Source: Melanocharis versteri
Lineage: Eukaryota > Chordata > Aves > Passeriformes > Melanocharitidae
Reading direction: 5' to 3'
NCBI GenBank assembly: GCA_013397845.1
Contig: VZTG01002339.1
Span: 289,655 to 353,654, forward strand
Length of the DNA: 64,000 bases
Shown piece after piece: positions 25,240-37,990 of the stretch. The notes under the pieces are model-generated. The model worked only from the letters and a program-made list of their open reading frames with translations, made no database searches and was not told the origin of the DNA. Both the position numbers and the translations under genes were made by a program. The stretch's first letter is position 1; each line of letters opens with the position of its first letter.

Positions 25240-26879
25240 CTTGAAAAAAGAGCCAAACAGAATAGGCTGAATTAATTATTCCTGTAGCTAGACCTCACAC
25301 CTCCTATTTATGTTTCCTGCATGAACTTCAAAGTGCATGCAGACTTGGCCTATGGACATGAAAGGGAAATTCAGAAACCAGCAGGCCCCTTGCCTCTGTC
25401 TAAGCTGTGAGCTGCAGATGATACACACATTCTTTCTCTGGTTCATGTGCTGTGCATCGTGCCCCAGGCCAGTGTGGCCAGGCAGTTTAGTACACATCCT
25501 ACTACAGAACAAGATTTAGTGCTACTGAACGCCATCCTTCTCAAAACTTTTAAGTTAAAACTGAGCACTGAAAAAATGAGATTGGTAGCTATGGCTAGGG
25601 AAAAGTTGACATGAGAGCATATAGGAATTCTAAATTTCTACTGCTGTTGAAAAACAAGCCTGCCTGCCTTTGCTGTTGTTCCGACAACAATAAAGAAATC
25701 TGAAAAGTGCTTCTATACTGCTAAACAGGTTTAATCCAGTAATTGTTTTTAGAAGTCATTAAATGTCCTTTTAGATACATATCTATATTTGGAAATGCCT
25801 ATGCTGTGGTAGAATGACCATTTCAGAAAGGAAAAGAAAGCTGATAGCATCAAAACTCCCTGTGGAAGTCAGACCAACGCATAAACTCCCTTTCCCCAGA
25901 AAGCCTGAATTAACTGTGACATTTCATCAGGATGATCTCACTTTTTCTAGTTCCCTGATGACCTGTTACATTATTTTTTTTGTAGAAAGAAAATAAAAAA
26001 AGAAAAAAGCCAGCCATTTGATATTTATGAAGTTTTGATGTGTTTAACACGATTTAAAGACATAGCCAAGCATTCAGCCAAAGATCTCTCTCCCTTCCTC
26101 TTCAGCCCCTGATAAAACATCAAGACAAAACTTATTTTCTGTGGATTACGAAGAGCAGTGGGATACAGGACTCAACTGAATGAATAAGGATAAAAACGTC
26201 TTATGCAACCTTCTTTGTAAAAGGTATCAGAATTATTCAACAGGTGTTTCTGATAACAAAAAATCTGGAAGGTTCCTCCATCTTAAAACATTTTGTCTAA
26301 AGATTTATGTCCAGTGTAGCATTATTTACCTGTAAGGCTCTGTTCCTGAAGGCCTCTTAACACTTTCTCTCCTATTCTGCTTCTAGCTAGAAATCTTCCT
26401 CGTGACCTCGGATACCAAAAGAGGTCAACTTGAAACATATTGTTACCTATCCTGCCTTTTGTGTACCTGCATGAGGGGAGAAATTATTCTTGTTCTGAAT
26501 TTAGCACTCTGGCCAGCCCACCAAACTCTAATAAGAAGGGGCAGAAATAGGGCAACTATGATTTTAATTAATAAGATGCCAACTAGTAGGAAATTTAAGA
26601 TAAAAGCCACTTTAAAGGTGCATTCAAGGATAGACCTTGTGGGCTAAATTAAGTAATTGTAGATAATACTTCCACATGTAGAAATTTAAGCTTAAGTTTC
26701 TTGAAAGAGGCACCACTTTCAATCTTGGGACAAAATATTTTTAAATTAGCATTTGTGGTTCATGCTGGCAAAGCTCATATCATAAAGTATTTGTGTTTTA
26801 GGATACTAGAAGACAGTTTTATGTTTTTAATAACCTATACTAAGGAAAAGCAGAAACATCCCAAACATCTGCTTATTTT

Positions 26880-26942
26880 ACAGAATCACAGAATAAGCCG
26901 AGTAGGGAGGGACCCACAAGGATCATCGAACCTAACTACTCA
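26880..26942 (-). mobile_element. CR1 LINE 3' terminus, minus orientation
   Basis: The plus strand reads 'acagaatcacagaata' followed by 'agggagggacccacaagg', 'atcatcgaacctaact'. This is the inverted 3' end of a CR1 element, about 60 bp long and severely 5'-truncated. Confidence 0.75.
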
Positions 26943-27942
26943 GTCAGTTTCAAATTATACTCTAAAAAGAAACAAATTTATCTGAAGAATAATGAAAGAG
27001 AACTGAACATTTCAATGGTTGCAAGCACCACTAAATTAAGGCTGGAACAATATTATACAACTGCATAAGACTTTACCCCTACTTTTTTCTTGATTTCCTT
27101 AACTGGCATTAGCCTGTGACTTGAGCTCATCCTCTGCTCCCATTTCTCAATTTTTTTCTCACTTCTTTCTACATAGCTTTTAGATTTTTAGAAAAGTGAT
27201 GCCCCACCAGCATTCTCTCTATTACATTTGTCATAATTAAGGACAAAGCTTGAAATTAAAAAATTTGCAATGGAGTCAGCTATATAATTAAAAGGCAGAT
27301 CATTTTATTACAGATCACTGGTATCAACAGGGTAGCACCAGAAAAATGTTATTATGTTCTAATATTTTCAATAAATTCTGTCAAAGTTCAACATAACCAC
27401 AGCTGAATACTTAAATATGGAGTCTGAAGTCTGATATTCATTACATACTCTTCCTAGTAGATAGGAATGTATTATTCTGGTACATCAGAACTAATAAACC
27501 TACTTCAAACAGTAACATTTTATATAAGAAAAGCTTACATTTATTAAAACTGTCATAACCTATCTCTTAAATAGCATCAGATATTGGAGGAAAAAGCACT
27601 GTGGATCACGAAGTGTAACTTTATACTAAATAACTGTTTGATTTATTATTTTCAAAGACTGATCATGCTTTACCTTGAAAGTAATTTATGTTTCTTTTTT
27701 CAGAGTTCAAATCTGAAGTAATTTGTTTTTTCATTTACGGCCAGGTATATTTGTTGTTGCTTTTATTAGTTTTTTGTTCTTCCTCTTCTTTAGTATATAC
27801 AATTTTAGTGTAGTTTTTAGAGAAATATCCCATTTCTTCTTAGTTTTCATTTGTCTCGTTTCATCAGGCCAAACTCTTTCACAACCATCAGTCACTGCAG
27901 TATAGAAGTGTCTGAAATCTAGGTCAAATATTAGTTTTGCTC

Positions 27943-27965
27943 AAATAAATAAAATAAATAAAAAT
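27943..27965 (+). repeat. AAAT-rich simple repeat
   Basis: A short run of AAAT/AAAAT units with no further signal. Confidence 0.8.
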
Positions 27966-29571
27966 GGCTCAAGTATTTCAGAGGTAAACCAGGCAGGTGT
28001 TGACAGAGACAGAAGCAGCTTTGTTTGATATAAAAAGGAGCAGTCCACCTCTTCCAGAACTGCTACACCACAAAAAGATCATCACTTCATCAGGTCTATG
28101 TGCACATTATCAACTCTTTTGGAGATTATTGTGGTAAATTCTTGGTTCATTTTAAAAGAACCTTTACTGAACTGTCCAAACTTAAAATTATCAGAAGTAC
28201 TTTCTGTCAACAATTACTTTCTTCCTCTATTGTAATATTGATAAAACAATACATCTCGAAGGCGATATACTTGAGAAAAAGAGTCAGGAAAGCCCTGAAG
28301 TACTTATCTAGAGTTTAACATCGACTAACATGGTTTGACACCTGAAGGGGTCAGGTGATACAGAACTAAGAATCAGAAAATCACCAGGTGACCTAGACCT
28401 AGGGAATTATTGCCCAAATCACACATTACATATATTATCACTTTGAACTAGAATGCTGGTTCTACACATTTTTTGCAGTTGTAACTCAAAGCAATAAGCA
28501 GAAACTAAGGGGGAATAATTAGTATAATTGAATGATAGTAATTTATTCTTGATGATTAAGCACCAGGACATTATGATGAGGAGAGCAAAAACTGCTGCTC
28601 AGATGACTCAATTATGAAAGATGGTTTTCTCTTTCATTTTAACCACTTATTTAAAACCTATTTCCATACATCACAATGAAGTGAACTTTCATGCAGCTAT
28701 TTCTGAACACTGTATAAAAAATGTGAAATATCACGTTATGCTCTTTTTCTGGTCAAAACCACTCCAAGGAAAAAAATATTCAGAAATATAACCATCCTCC
28801 CTGGCTTACACACTAGGCATTCAAAACATTTGCTCAAAAGGAACCAAGAGAAATGCTTCTCTTTCTGGTTATTTCTCAGGGGAGAATTTTAAGTTTTATC
28901 CACTTTCCAAGGTAAACCTATCGTTTGCCTGCTTATTAAGCACATAAGTAATGTGCACATTGAGGAAGACAGCTTTTGAAACCATGTGTAAATCAAAGCA
29001 GCATACATACACAGGGCTCACATATTGCATTATATAGAAATTGTTTATCTAATGTGCCAAGAAGTGCACAATTTTTTCCAGTATCAGTATGCTGCCCGAA
29101 GCAATAAAAGATGCTGGCAGATCATGCATGTGAATAAACACACATGCACTCTTTGCCAGACTCCTGGCTGACATCTAGACCATGGATTTTACCTGTTCAG
29201 TGTGCAAGCCGCATAGCAAGAAGGTTTTCTCTTGTTGGATTTCTGGAACATTTTGGTTATCAGAAACCCCTCAGTGAACAGCATCTCACAGCTGAGGCCC
29301 ACTGTGCACAAGCTGGGAAAATGGTTTCCTTCCTAATGCAATCAGGACAGAGCAGAGCAGGAGAGACTAAAATAAAGAGGACTAAGCAGAGGTGAATGCT
29401 TTTGTACTTGATCACAAAAGTGGTGATCTAGGTGAGCCTCATCTGGCTCTACAGTGGCCCAAGAAGGAGGCAGATTTAGGTATAACACTCTCTATCCCCT
29501 GTCTGAGGCTGTAACCCATTCCTGCTCACTGTGATTACACGGACGCGAGCAGAGCCCAGGTTAGGGCAAGA

Positions 29572-29648
29572 CACAGAATCATGGAATATCCTGGGTTGGA
29601 AGGGACCCATAAGAATCATCAAAGACCAACTCCCGGCCCGGGGCAACA
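29572..29648 (-). mobile_element. CR1 LINE 3' terminus, minus orientation
   Basis: The plus strand reads 'cacagaatcatggaatatcc' then 'tgggttggaagggaccca' and 'caactcccggcccgg', a typical inverted CR1 3' end. It is truncated to under 80 bp. Confidence 0.85.
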
Positions 29649-31960
29649 TGGGGAAGGTACCAAAGGCATTTTGATAAACCTAGGAAAACTGACTCTCATG
29701 TCACAACAGAAGGTACAAAAGCAAGAAATTAAGCACAACTGCAGTGTCCCTTAAACACCTGTGAAAGTTTGCATTCCGAAGCCTCCTTCTGAAAGTGTTT
29801 TAAAGAATTTTATAAGGAGGTGGGAGAAAAAAAAAAGCAAGATGAACAGTATTCCTAGAAGATATCAGTTTCCTAATAGACTGACAGATCAGATGAAATT
29901 TGTTATTTCGGACACCAGATCTACCATTTTATTAACAGGAGTGACTGTTACAGAAAAGTAGATAACTGAGGATAAAGAAATAAAATAAAGTGCTGTAATA
30001 AAGACCCATATCTTTCATTGTGTATAAGGACAATTCTGTACAAAAGATTGAGTCAAAACCAACTTCAGGCAACAACATTGATTTAGTTCATTTAGAGATT
30101 TAATTTTAAGTAGAGATGGATTAATTAGAATTCCCGTTCAGAATTACTTCTAGGCGGTATTTCTTCTTCCAGACTCTTGCATTAAGTATGCCTTTGCACG
30201 AGCTAACCGGACACTTCCAGAAATTCACTAGAAGAACCTTTCCTTTCTAGCAAACTAGAACTACGGTTCAGGTTGTCAGCCTGTTTAACTTTGCAGTACA
30301 GCTTTATGGGACATCTTCTGAAATAATCTCAGGAATTAGACAAATTCTCAAACCATCAGTGTTTTGAAGACAAAATAATGTTTAAAACCACAATTCTTTC
30401 TAGCTCTAGGAGTAAGGAAAACCTTATTATTCTTCTTATGAGTTCTGTCTGTACCTCAGGGTTTTCAAATATGCTTCAGCAGAAGATCAGGGAAATATAA
30501 TTTATCACTGCATAATGGCAGCTCGTCTCTTCATAAATAAGGAACTTAGGATAGTCAAAATGAAATAAAAATCTTCAAGCAAAAATCTGAAGTTGCTCAT
30601 TTTATTTTCTTTTCTTTACAAAATGAGTCTTTTCCTCCTGCAATTTTGTATGGGGATTTGTCAATTTTAGTGTAATAATATCTTACTATGCTAGTTCTAG
30701 ACAAGCCAATTATAAGTAATTTTCTTTCAGACTTCTTGTATTTTTAGGTTATTTTCAAAATTACTAGTGTATTAGACTCCAAATAATCATATTATTTCCA
30801 AGCCATAAGAAGATTCTCTACTACCTTTGGCCTCTGGTCTTTCATCTTCTAACATGACAAGGTGCACAAGTATTCTTCAGAAACAGACTGCTTGTTAGCA
30901 GAAATATTTGTCGGATTATGGTATTTTTTGTGCTTTGCATTTTGTGTTTTATCACACAAAATTAATATAGAAATAGAATAATTATTTCAATAGACTTTAA
31001 ACAGGTACATAAAATGTCACTTAATTTTTTTAACTCTGTGTTTTCCGATCCACAAGGGAAAAAATAATGGGGGTATTATTGCAGTATAGGGATCAAATAT
31101 CCTTTTCCCCTTGGTGTCATCTATTTAGACCATAAATGGCCTGAGGAAAAGGTTTAAGCGCGTATGTAACATCTGTATTAATGATACTTTTAGATATATT
31201 ACATTTGACCACATCTGGACCCAAAAGGGATTTTGGAAATAAAACCCTATTACTTTTTGAAATATCCTAATCTGGATTACTAATAACATTCTGCTTTGGA
31301 AAAAAGTGTCAGTAAGACAAAATTACCTTACTCTTGTGAAAACACAGCAATGTAGGCACCTGATATTTTTAACTTGTTATCAGCATATTGATGGCTCTAG
31401 CAGAACACTATCAAACACTATTGTTTGGTTTGTTTAGGTAATATTAATGATTGTATGGATCCATGTGGATTATTTAATAGCTGGAACAACTCCAAAAAAG
31501 CACCAGCAAGGCACTATAAACTTGCGCCACATTTGCCTTGGTCAGAAGGACTGTGCTCAAGTCTTTTAATATATCTGGTCCCAATCGCCACCAGAGAGAC
31601 TGAAATATGAGAAATCCTAAATACAAAGAGACAACCAGAGAGGATGTCACAAATTGCTTCTTTAAATGCAGAATGGTTTTTCAGGGAGGAAGGAACTTTA
31701 TGATAAGAATACTGGAAAGCCAAGGGGAAAGGGAGACAAAACACATTTTAGCTCCCCAAGGGTAATGAACAACTCCAGGGATCTGTTAGAATAATTAGGA
31801 CTCTAAAAGGGGCAGTTGCATTCAGGTGGCTTTTTGTTGCAGCTGTTATTCTGCACAGAACACCAAGTCTCATGTGCTAAGTGTGAAGTCATTATACATG
31901 ACAAGACGTTCTTTGCAAGATTTATTTGTAGGTGTAGCTTTCTGGCATCTCCAGAAGAGG

Positions 31961-32030
31961 GGCTGGACATCCCTGATATACTCAGATATCAGTATGGCTG
32001 GATGCCCTGATACACTTAGATATCAACAGG
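31961..32030. repeat. Imperfect 35-bp tandem duplication
   Basis: Two adjacent 35-bp units both begin GGCTGGA and share the order 'ccctgata-ac-c/tt-agatatca' (31961-31995 and 31996-32030), with several substitutions. A partial 'ggcctgatg' follows. It is a minimal minisatellite in a SPOCK3 intron. Confidence 0.75.
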
Positions 32031-34812
32031 CCTGATGTCTTGGACCTCCTATGACTTTGGAAACAGACATTGAGGGATATTACTCAAGAGCTTTGCTCTT
32101 CAAGAACAGTTTTAAGAATTTTTTAATGGTATTAGAAAGGACATTACTATGTTGAATGGTTATCATATTTTTTGTTTCTCTGTGTGTTTACAGGGACATA
32201 GTGACATAATATTTTCTTCTAAACAACAGACATGTTCATTTCTCAAAAAATGCAGTACATATTTTGCAGTCTTAAATGAGAAGTTTTTAAGTACAGAAAT
32301 GTACATACCGGGAGAAACATAAAGCACTAATGAAACCAGTTTTAAAATAATTTGTACATCCCCAAATCCACAAATGAAAAAAAACGCTACTACTGAACAT
32401 ATATTCACCCAATTGCTTTCCGTCTATAGACGGACTGCATTCCTGCAGTAGCCTGTCAAATTATCACAAACATGTAAGTATTGGCTATTTACAAAATCAA
32501 GTAAATACTGCAGAAAGAAGATGTTTAATATCTAAACCCAGTATTTTTTCACAATTAGCTATCTACAACTTGAGTAACTGACCACAGTAATGAAACATTA
32601 CCCACTGAACAGTTATTGTTCAAATGTGAAACACTGCAGGTTTTTGTTGAATACCTCTTTTTTGAAAAGAAAAAGTATAGGATAAACTGAGTGTCTCACA
32701 TCTAACCATTTTGCAAAATTTGATTTGTTTTGTTTTAGTAAAAAGAAAATAAACATGCCAAAGCCTATCATCAAACTTCGATCAAATATAGAACCAGGAA
32801 TAAATTAATACTTTGTACAACATTCCAAATTCTGGTACCATGATAAAACCTAGATCAAACATTTCTGACAGGACGATGTTTACAGGTAAGTAAGTAATAC
32901 ACAGGAAACAGAATTTTCCACAGAGATTGTACTCTTTTACCTGTTGATGAAAAAGAGCCCTGGAAAGACTATTCTTATTTCCATCCAAATCAGCTCTTGA
33001 TTCTATCTCTCAAAAAATGGTAGAATAGCATGCAATCCAAATTGTGCCCTAAATTTCAAATACCTCCTAAAATACGTGCAGATTCTTTACACTGCGAAAG
33101 GAGACAACATTATGACTCTGAAGGCTTCTAAAATTGACAATATCCAAAAATCCATGAGATTCTTGCATTTTCAGCCTCACACAGTACAATCTTACATCTT
33201 AAGTCTAAATATAGTCTTTGATTGCTATTATAAAGTAAAAATTTGCATACAAACAAGTGACATAATAAATATCACTATATTATATCCAGATACACATCAT
33301 GGTACAAATGCCTGTCTCAAGTAGAGATTGTATCAAAACCACCAGTGTGCTTGAGGAAAAAAAACAAGAAAGACGTCTAAGGGAAAAATCTCACACTCTT
33401 AAGAACTTTGTGTTTGCACTACATCTCACTGTATTTGAAGTATTAATTATGAACTTTACTTTCTTGCATTACATAGAATTCAATTTCTTGAAACACTGAC
33501 TCGTTATTTATGCAGGACATAACACTTAATAGCTCTACAGTTGCTTCCTTTATCATTGTCCAAATCTCAAAGTGACCCTTCAGCAAGCAACAGAACCCTA
33601 CACGATGTGTCAGCTGACCTTCAACTGAGCAATGCACTAATCTACATAATTAGATACATTTGTTTTTTTCCTACACAATAAATTCTTAGTTAAGGGTTGC
33701 AAACTTTGTATTTCTATTGTTTTCACTACTGCATGAAAAGCAGATCACATGCCAGTTATAGGCACCAGAATGTAAATTGGAAATATTTGGGTTTAAATGT
33801 GTTTTTTTTCAGTATCAATAAAAAGTGACGTTACTGCATTACCACCTTACCTCAGAAATATTTTTTCTTGATGTTAAGAAATGTATTCCCAGATAAGACA
33901 GAACCATCTTTATTTCATTGTGTTTTACAGAATTATTCGCATTTCCTTACCATGAAAAACATCCCATAATGAAATAGCATTTCCAATTAAGTGAAATTAA
34001 TGGATTTATTGAAAAAAAAGAAAAAGTAATGCTACAAATTGAATCAAACAAAAGCTAAAAACATCTCAAATACTTAAAAAGCTAAAAATAAGGTAAGTAA
34101 GATAAGAAGGTAGTGGTGGCAAAGTTCTGTGAAACACGATTTGCAAGAATTCATAATTTGCTCTTCATATTAACGAAAGGTAGAATTTTACGGCTTATGA
34201 AATCCAATTTGACTCCCTTCACAGCAGGACTTCACTTTTGGAACTATTAGCGCACACTTCAACTGCTTTTCTAAACAAGCCCTTCGATGATTACATTTTA
34301 AAATGTAACTACTTTCCACAACAACAACAAAAAAAATCTATTTAAGTATTTGAGGGGGTTAAAAACAAATTATGCCCCCTACTGTTTCCACTTCATTAGT
34401 ACTCCTGAGTGTTTTCCAATTTCAAGTACAACCTTAAAAAATTCCTTTTTGCCCACAAGATTCTTTTCGACCTGTTTTTCTCTACCAGTACCTACCGTGA
34501 CATCAACTAGCAAAGATAGGTCACACAATTTAAGCTCCTTAATTTTATTTCTTTTAATTTGACAGCATTCACAAATTAAAGCATTGCAAATGGTACCTTT
34601 CCTGCCAAATGATATTGAAAGTTCAAAGTGAACATCTTGTATTAGCACCAAGCCATAAATAGGAAACCAACTCCAGAAAAGCCCAAAGTTACAGTTTTGT
34701 ACACATGCCTATTTAAAGCACATGAGAATAAGGCATGTCTTAGCAAGAGAAAAACAAAAGAACAGAAAAAGATCAAAGAAAACATCAAATAAGACAAGCA
34801 GAAATCACTTAC

Positions 34813-34932
34813 TGCTTCTTTCAGGCCTTTGAACAATCCTAGTCTTCTTATTCTGAATTCCACTTTCATGAAGTGCCTTAAACCAGTCTCTCAATCTATT
34901 TGCAACTTCCCTGAATTCCAGGTCACTGCACA
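34813..34932 (-). CDS. SPOCK3: SPOCK3 exon: start of the SPARC/BM-40 EC domain
   Basis: A 120-nt exon, phase 1 at both ends. On the minus strand it follows GTTTTTCAG and ends AGAAGCA before gtaagtg. It begins with TG (completing a codon such as GTG, Val) and then encodes CSDLEFREVANRLRDWFKAL followed by HESGIQNKKTRIVQRPERS and a split Arg codon. This is the first helix region of the extracellular calcium-binding domain and nearly matches human testican-3; the linker after HESG is the variable part. It is the most 5' SPOCK3 exon I can support. The Kazal-domain exons that must precede it were not found up to 64000. Confidence 0.97.
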
Positions 34933-35013
34933 CTGAAAAACAAAATGCAGAGATGTTTAATGTTTTTCTCCGGGGTGCTAAATAGAACTTTTCAAATTAT
35001 GCTAAAAAAAATT

Positions 35014-35040
35014 CCCCAACCCCCCCAAAAACCAAACCCC
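35014..35040 (-). promoter_or_regulatory. G-rich tract upstream of a SPOCK3 splice acceptor
   Basis: On the minus (transcribed-sense) strand there are G tracts of 4, 7 and 4 (plus 35037-35040, 35020-35026, 35014-35017), with a GG between the first two. The seven-G tract could supply two G3 tracts, so a three-tetrad G-quadruplex in the nascent RNA is possible. It lies 82-108 nt upstream of the exon at 34932. Function is unproven. Confidence 0.4.
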
Positions 35041-37809
35041 ATATAATAATACAAACATATATGTTCCACAGCTTTTTTAATTAATAAAATTCAGTTGCAT
35101 TGCTTAGGTATGCCTACAAAACCCAGTGAAGGTCCTCAGAAAGAAATGCATGGTGTATAAAGGAATTATAAAATTACAGATACCTGGAAATTAAAAACTT
35201 CCTTTGCAAACTACTATAAACAGTTGTAGCACAGGTATTTTCACATCTTAATGCAGATGAGACTGAGACACCCATGACGGTCTTTCGTCTTTTCATTTCA
35301 TTAAGGCAATACTAATGCAAGCCCTACCAGAACAGGTCAGCGGTGTAATTTAGGCAGATAATCATGAACACCCAACCTGCCTTCCTATGCTGAGGCATGA
35401 AAAGAGGAAATAGAATTAACAGCAAAAGTGTTTCAACAATGTGCTGGAAGTTTATATCATGGAATGGAGTTTCACAAGCCAAACTCGTGAGCATGTAACG
35501 GCAAGAAGGCAACTGTACAGCCACTTGTTGATGGAAAGGATGGATTCTTTGACCAGAAACAGCAAAGGCAGAAAAAGCACACCAGACCAAAGAGAGCATC
35601 TGTAGCACCAAGAGCAGCAGATTAGTAGCAGACTGCCTGAAGTGCTGTACAGTGCTGGCAGTTCATACTGAAGCCAGCAACAGAAGTAGATGTTAGAGAG
35701 AGATGTGCAGTCAAGAGGATTATTCACTGAGAAGACAAAGAAAGGGCATGCTTGAAGCAAGTAGATATCCCTCGCAGAACTTCACCTTCCCATGTGTTTG
35801 GGAAAAGCTAAGAGAAGACAAAATAAATAACAGTATCTGGGAAAAGACAAGCACAGAAGAGACACTGTATGTATCCCTCCTAAGGTAACAAAATACCTTC
35901 TGCTGCCATTCACATTTCAGATTTTTGTTCCTGTTTTGCCATGTAAAAAGGAAAGAAGCAGCTCAATAGCCTTTAAAATAGTAAAAAAACCAATTTAATT
36001 TTCTCTCACACAGAAACTTATCAACAAGTTTTGTCCAACTTTTCAAGAACATTCAGATGAAAATGCAACAGATGTAAAAGACTGAAGTCTAAAAAGCAGC
36101 TTTCAGAAAGTCATAAGAAAAAGAAAGCCATATCCAGATATTACCACAGTTACCAATACAACTTGTTTCCCAGAGAAGCTGGGCTGCAGCTGTAATAACT
36201 CTAATATGACACAAAAAAATGTCGGATATACTTACTGATAATGTATACATTTGGCTTTGTTTCTAATCTCTATCCTGTCTCTGCACAGTACCTGCCTCAG
36301 CTCTGCACCTTAACTCACATGGATTTATGTGAATAAACTTCATGTTCTTTAACAGAGATGATCAACCTAACAATTCATTCACTAGAACGCTATTTGCCAT
36401 TGAAATATGCCTGCTTGGGGTTATGCTGTATGATGAAAAATTATATTAATTAATGGGTTGATACATACCAGAAAATGTTTAGGGACTTTTCATCCCAGTG
36501 ATGAGCTTGTAAAGATACACAGTAGTGAAATTATTGTGCGAATTTTTCTGTACTGATTTAAAATAGGTCTAGATGAGGTAATTCAGATCTATTCAGACTA
36601 TTATTTCACCTGATAGACTGGGAGATGAATCTTTAATGGCGAAAGACAGACAGTAAAGGTTGTAGAAGGTTAGACAGTAATCAAAAAATGCATATTAAAT
36701 CACATGAATCCACTCAGGAACGGGCCAAGAAGTACTTCTGTTTTTGTATAATGCCAATGCAAGGCAATCCTGCTATTACAATCAATTTTAGTAGCCGTTA
36801 AGAGAATTAGTACAAGGTAATACGAAGTCACTAGCTCAAAGGTTACTGGAGTCTACTGTCATTTCAAGACTGTCTTCTAAAATTAACAGTTATGGCTACG
36901 CAAAAAATGAAGGTTTCTGAAAACTTATAGGTACTTAATCCAGATATATCTTTATGATAAATATTATTTAAATGTTAGGTGGAACCAACTGTTCAATCTG
37001 TTTTCACATACAGTAAATGTTATGATTTGTGTTGGCATTTGAACATACTTTACAGATTGAAAGTAAAATATTTGAAAATGCTGTGTCAGCCTGAGTTGTT
37101 TTAGTGCCTTTCAACTCAAGTTAATTAATGAAGTAAAAATAGTGTTACTGAAAGCTGTAAAGACATTCAGAACATGTTTTAGCACTAGCATAATGGATTG
37201 AATTCCCTAACATATTTAAACCAGTCTTAGCTTCCTGATACAAGAGAAAGTAAGTTATTTTAACAGTGCTTACTTTTTATGTAAACACAGACACATCAAA
37301 ACTTATCTGTAGCTTAATAAGTATTGAATGGACATGGACATAATGAGCACACTGAAATACTGTTATATCAAGGAGTAGGTTTTGCTAAGTGAAGTGTCAA
37401 AAAAGTGATGTAGAAAAAGAAAAGAAGCGAGAAACACACAGCACACTATGCAGATGATCTTTCTCAGCACACACAGTCTCATTCAATCAGGCAGAACTAT
37501 ACCCATAAATTCATGTGGACAATAAAATAACCAAGGAGTAAATATAAAGAGAGTATATCGAAAACTTGAAGAACAAGGTACACATCGACCATTTTTTAGA
37601 TCCAACTAGTAAATACTCCATGTGAGATGGGCAACTCATCAGTCATTGTGTGCTAAAACAAGCCTTTGGGCTATTCAAACTTTCTCAACATACTGGAATC
37701 ATTGCACATTACTTAGAAAAAAATTGCAATTAAAAAAACAATGTGATATGGTTTCATTCACTGAATCAAGCAATAATATATGTTGAAAGGGAACTCCAGA
37801 AGTAGTTCA

Positions 37810-37990
37810 GTCTTACTGTCTGATAAAAGCAGGTCTAATTACATCAGGTTGCTCAGGGCAGTGTCCAGTCATTCATGTCCTGTGACCATCACACAATTCT
37901 TGTGAAGGTTCCTCAGTGTTTGAGAGACAACCCCTCTCGGAAAGGAACTACCATCAACTATTTCGTAGCTCTATACTGTTCTCCCTGAAA
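37810..37990 (-). mobile_element. Old CR1-like fragment, minus orientation
   Basis: The segment 'gcaggtctaattacatcagg', 'ttgctcagggcagtgtcc' followed by text resembling 'gttcctcagtgt' corresponds to the inverted CR1 3'UTR and end of ORF2. It is highly diverged, and its borders are approximate. Confidence 0.45.

Larger units (their letters stand above)
24621..34812 (-). other. SPOCK3: SPOCK3 intron
   Basis: A 10192-bp phase-1 intron with donor GTAAGTG and acceptor CTCTTAG. It contains two short CR1 3' ends (about 26880-26942 and 29572-29648), an AAAT-rich run at 27943-27965, an imperfect 35-bp tandem duplication at 31961-32030 and an exon-like element at 25210-25239. No other gene was recognised; ORFs here are below 95 codons and show no family features. 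Confidence 0.92.
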
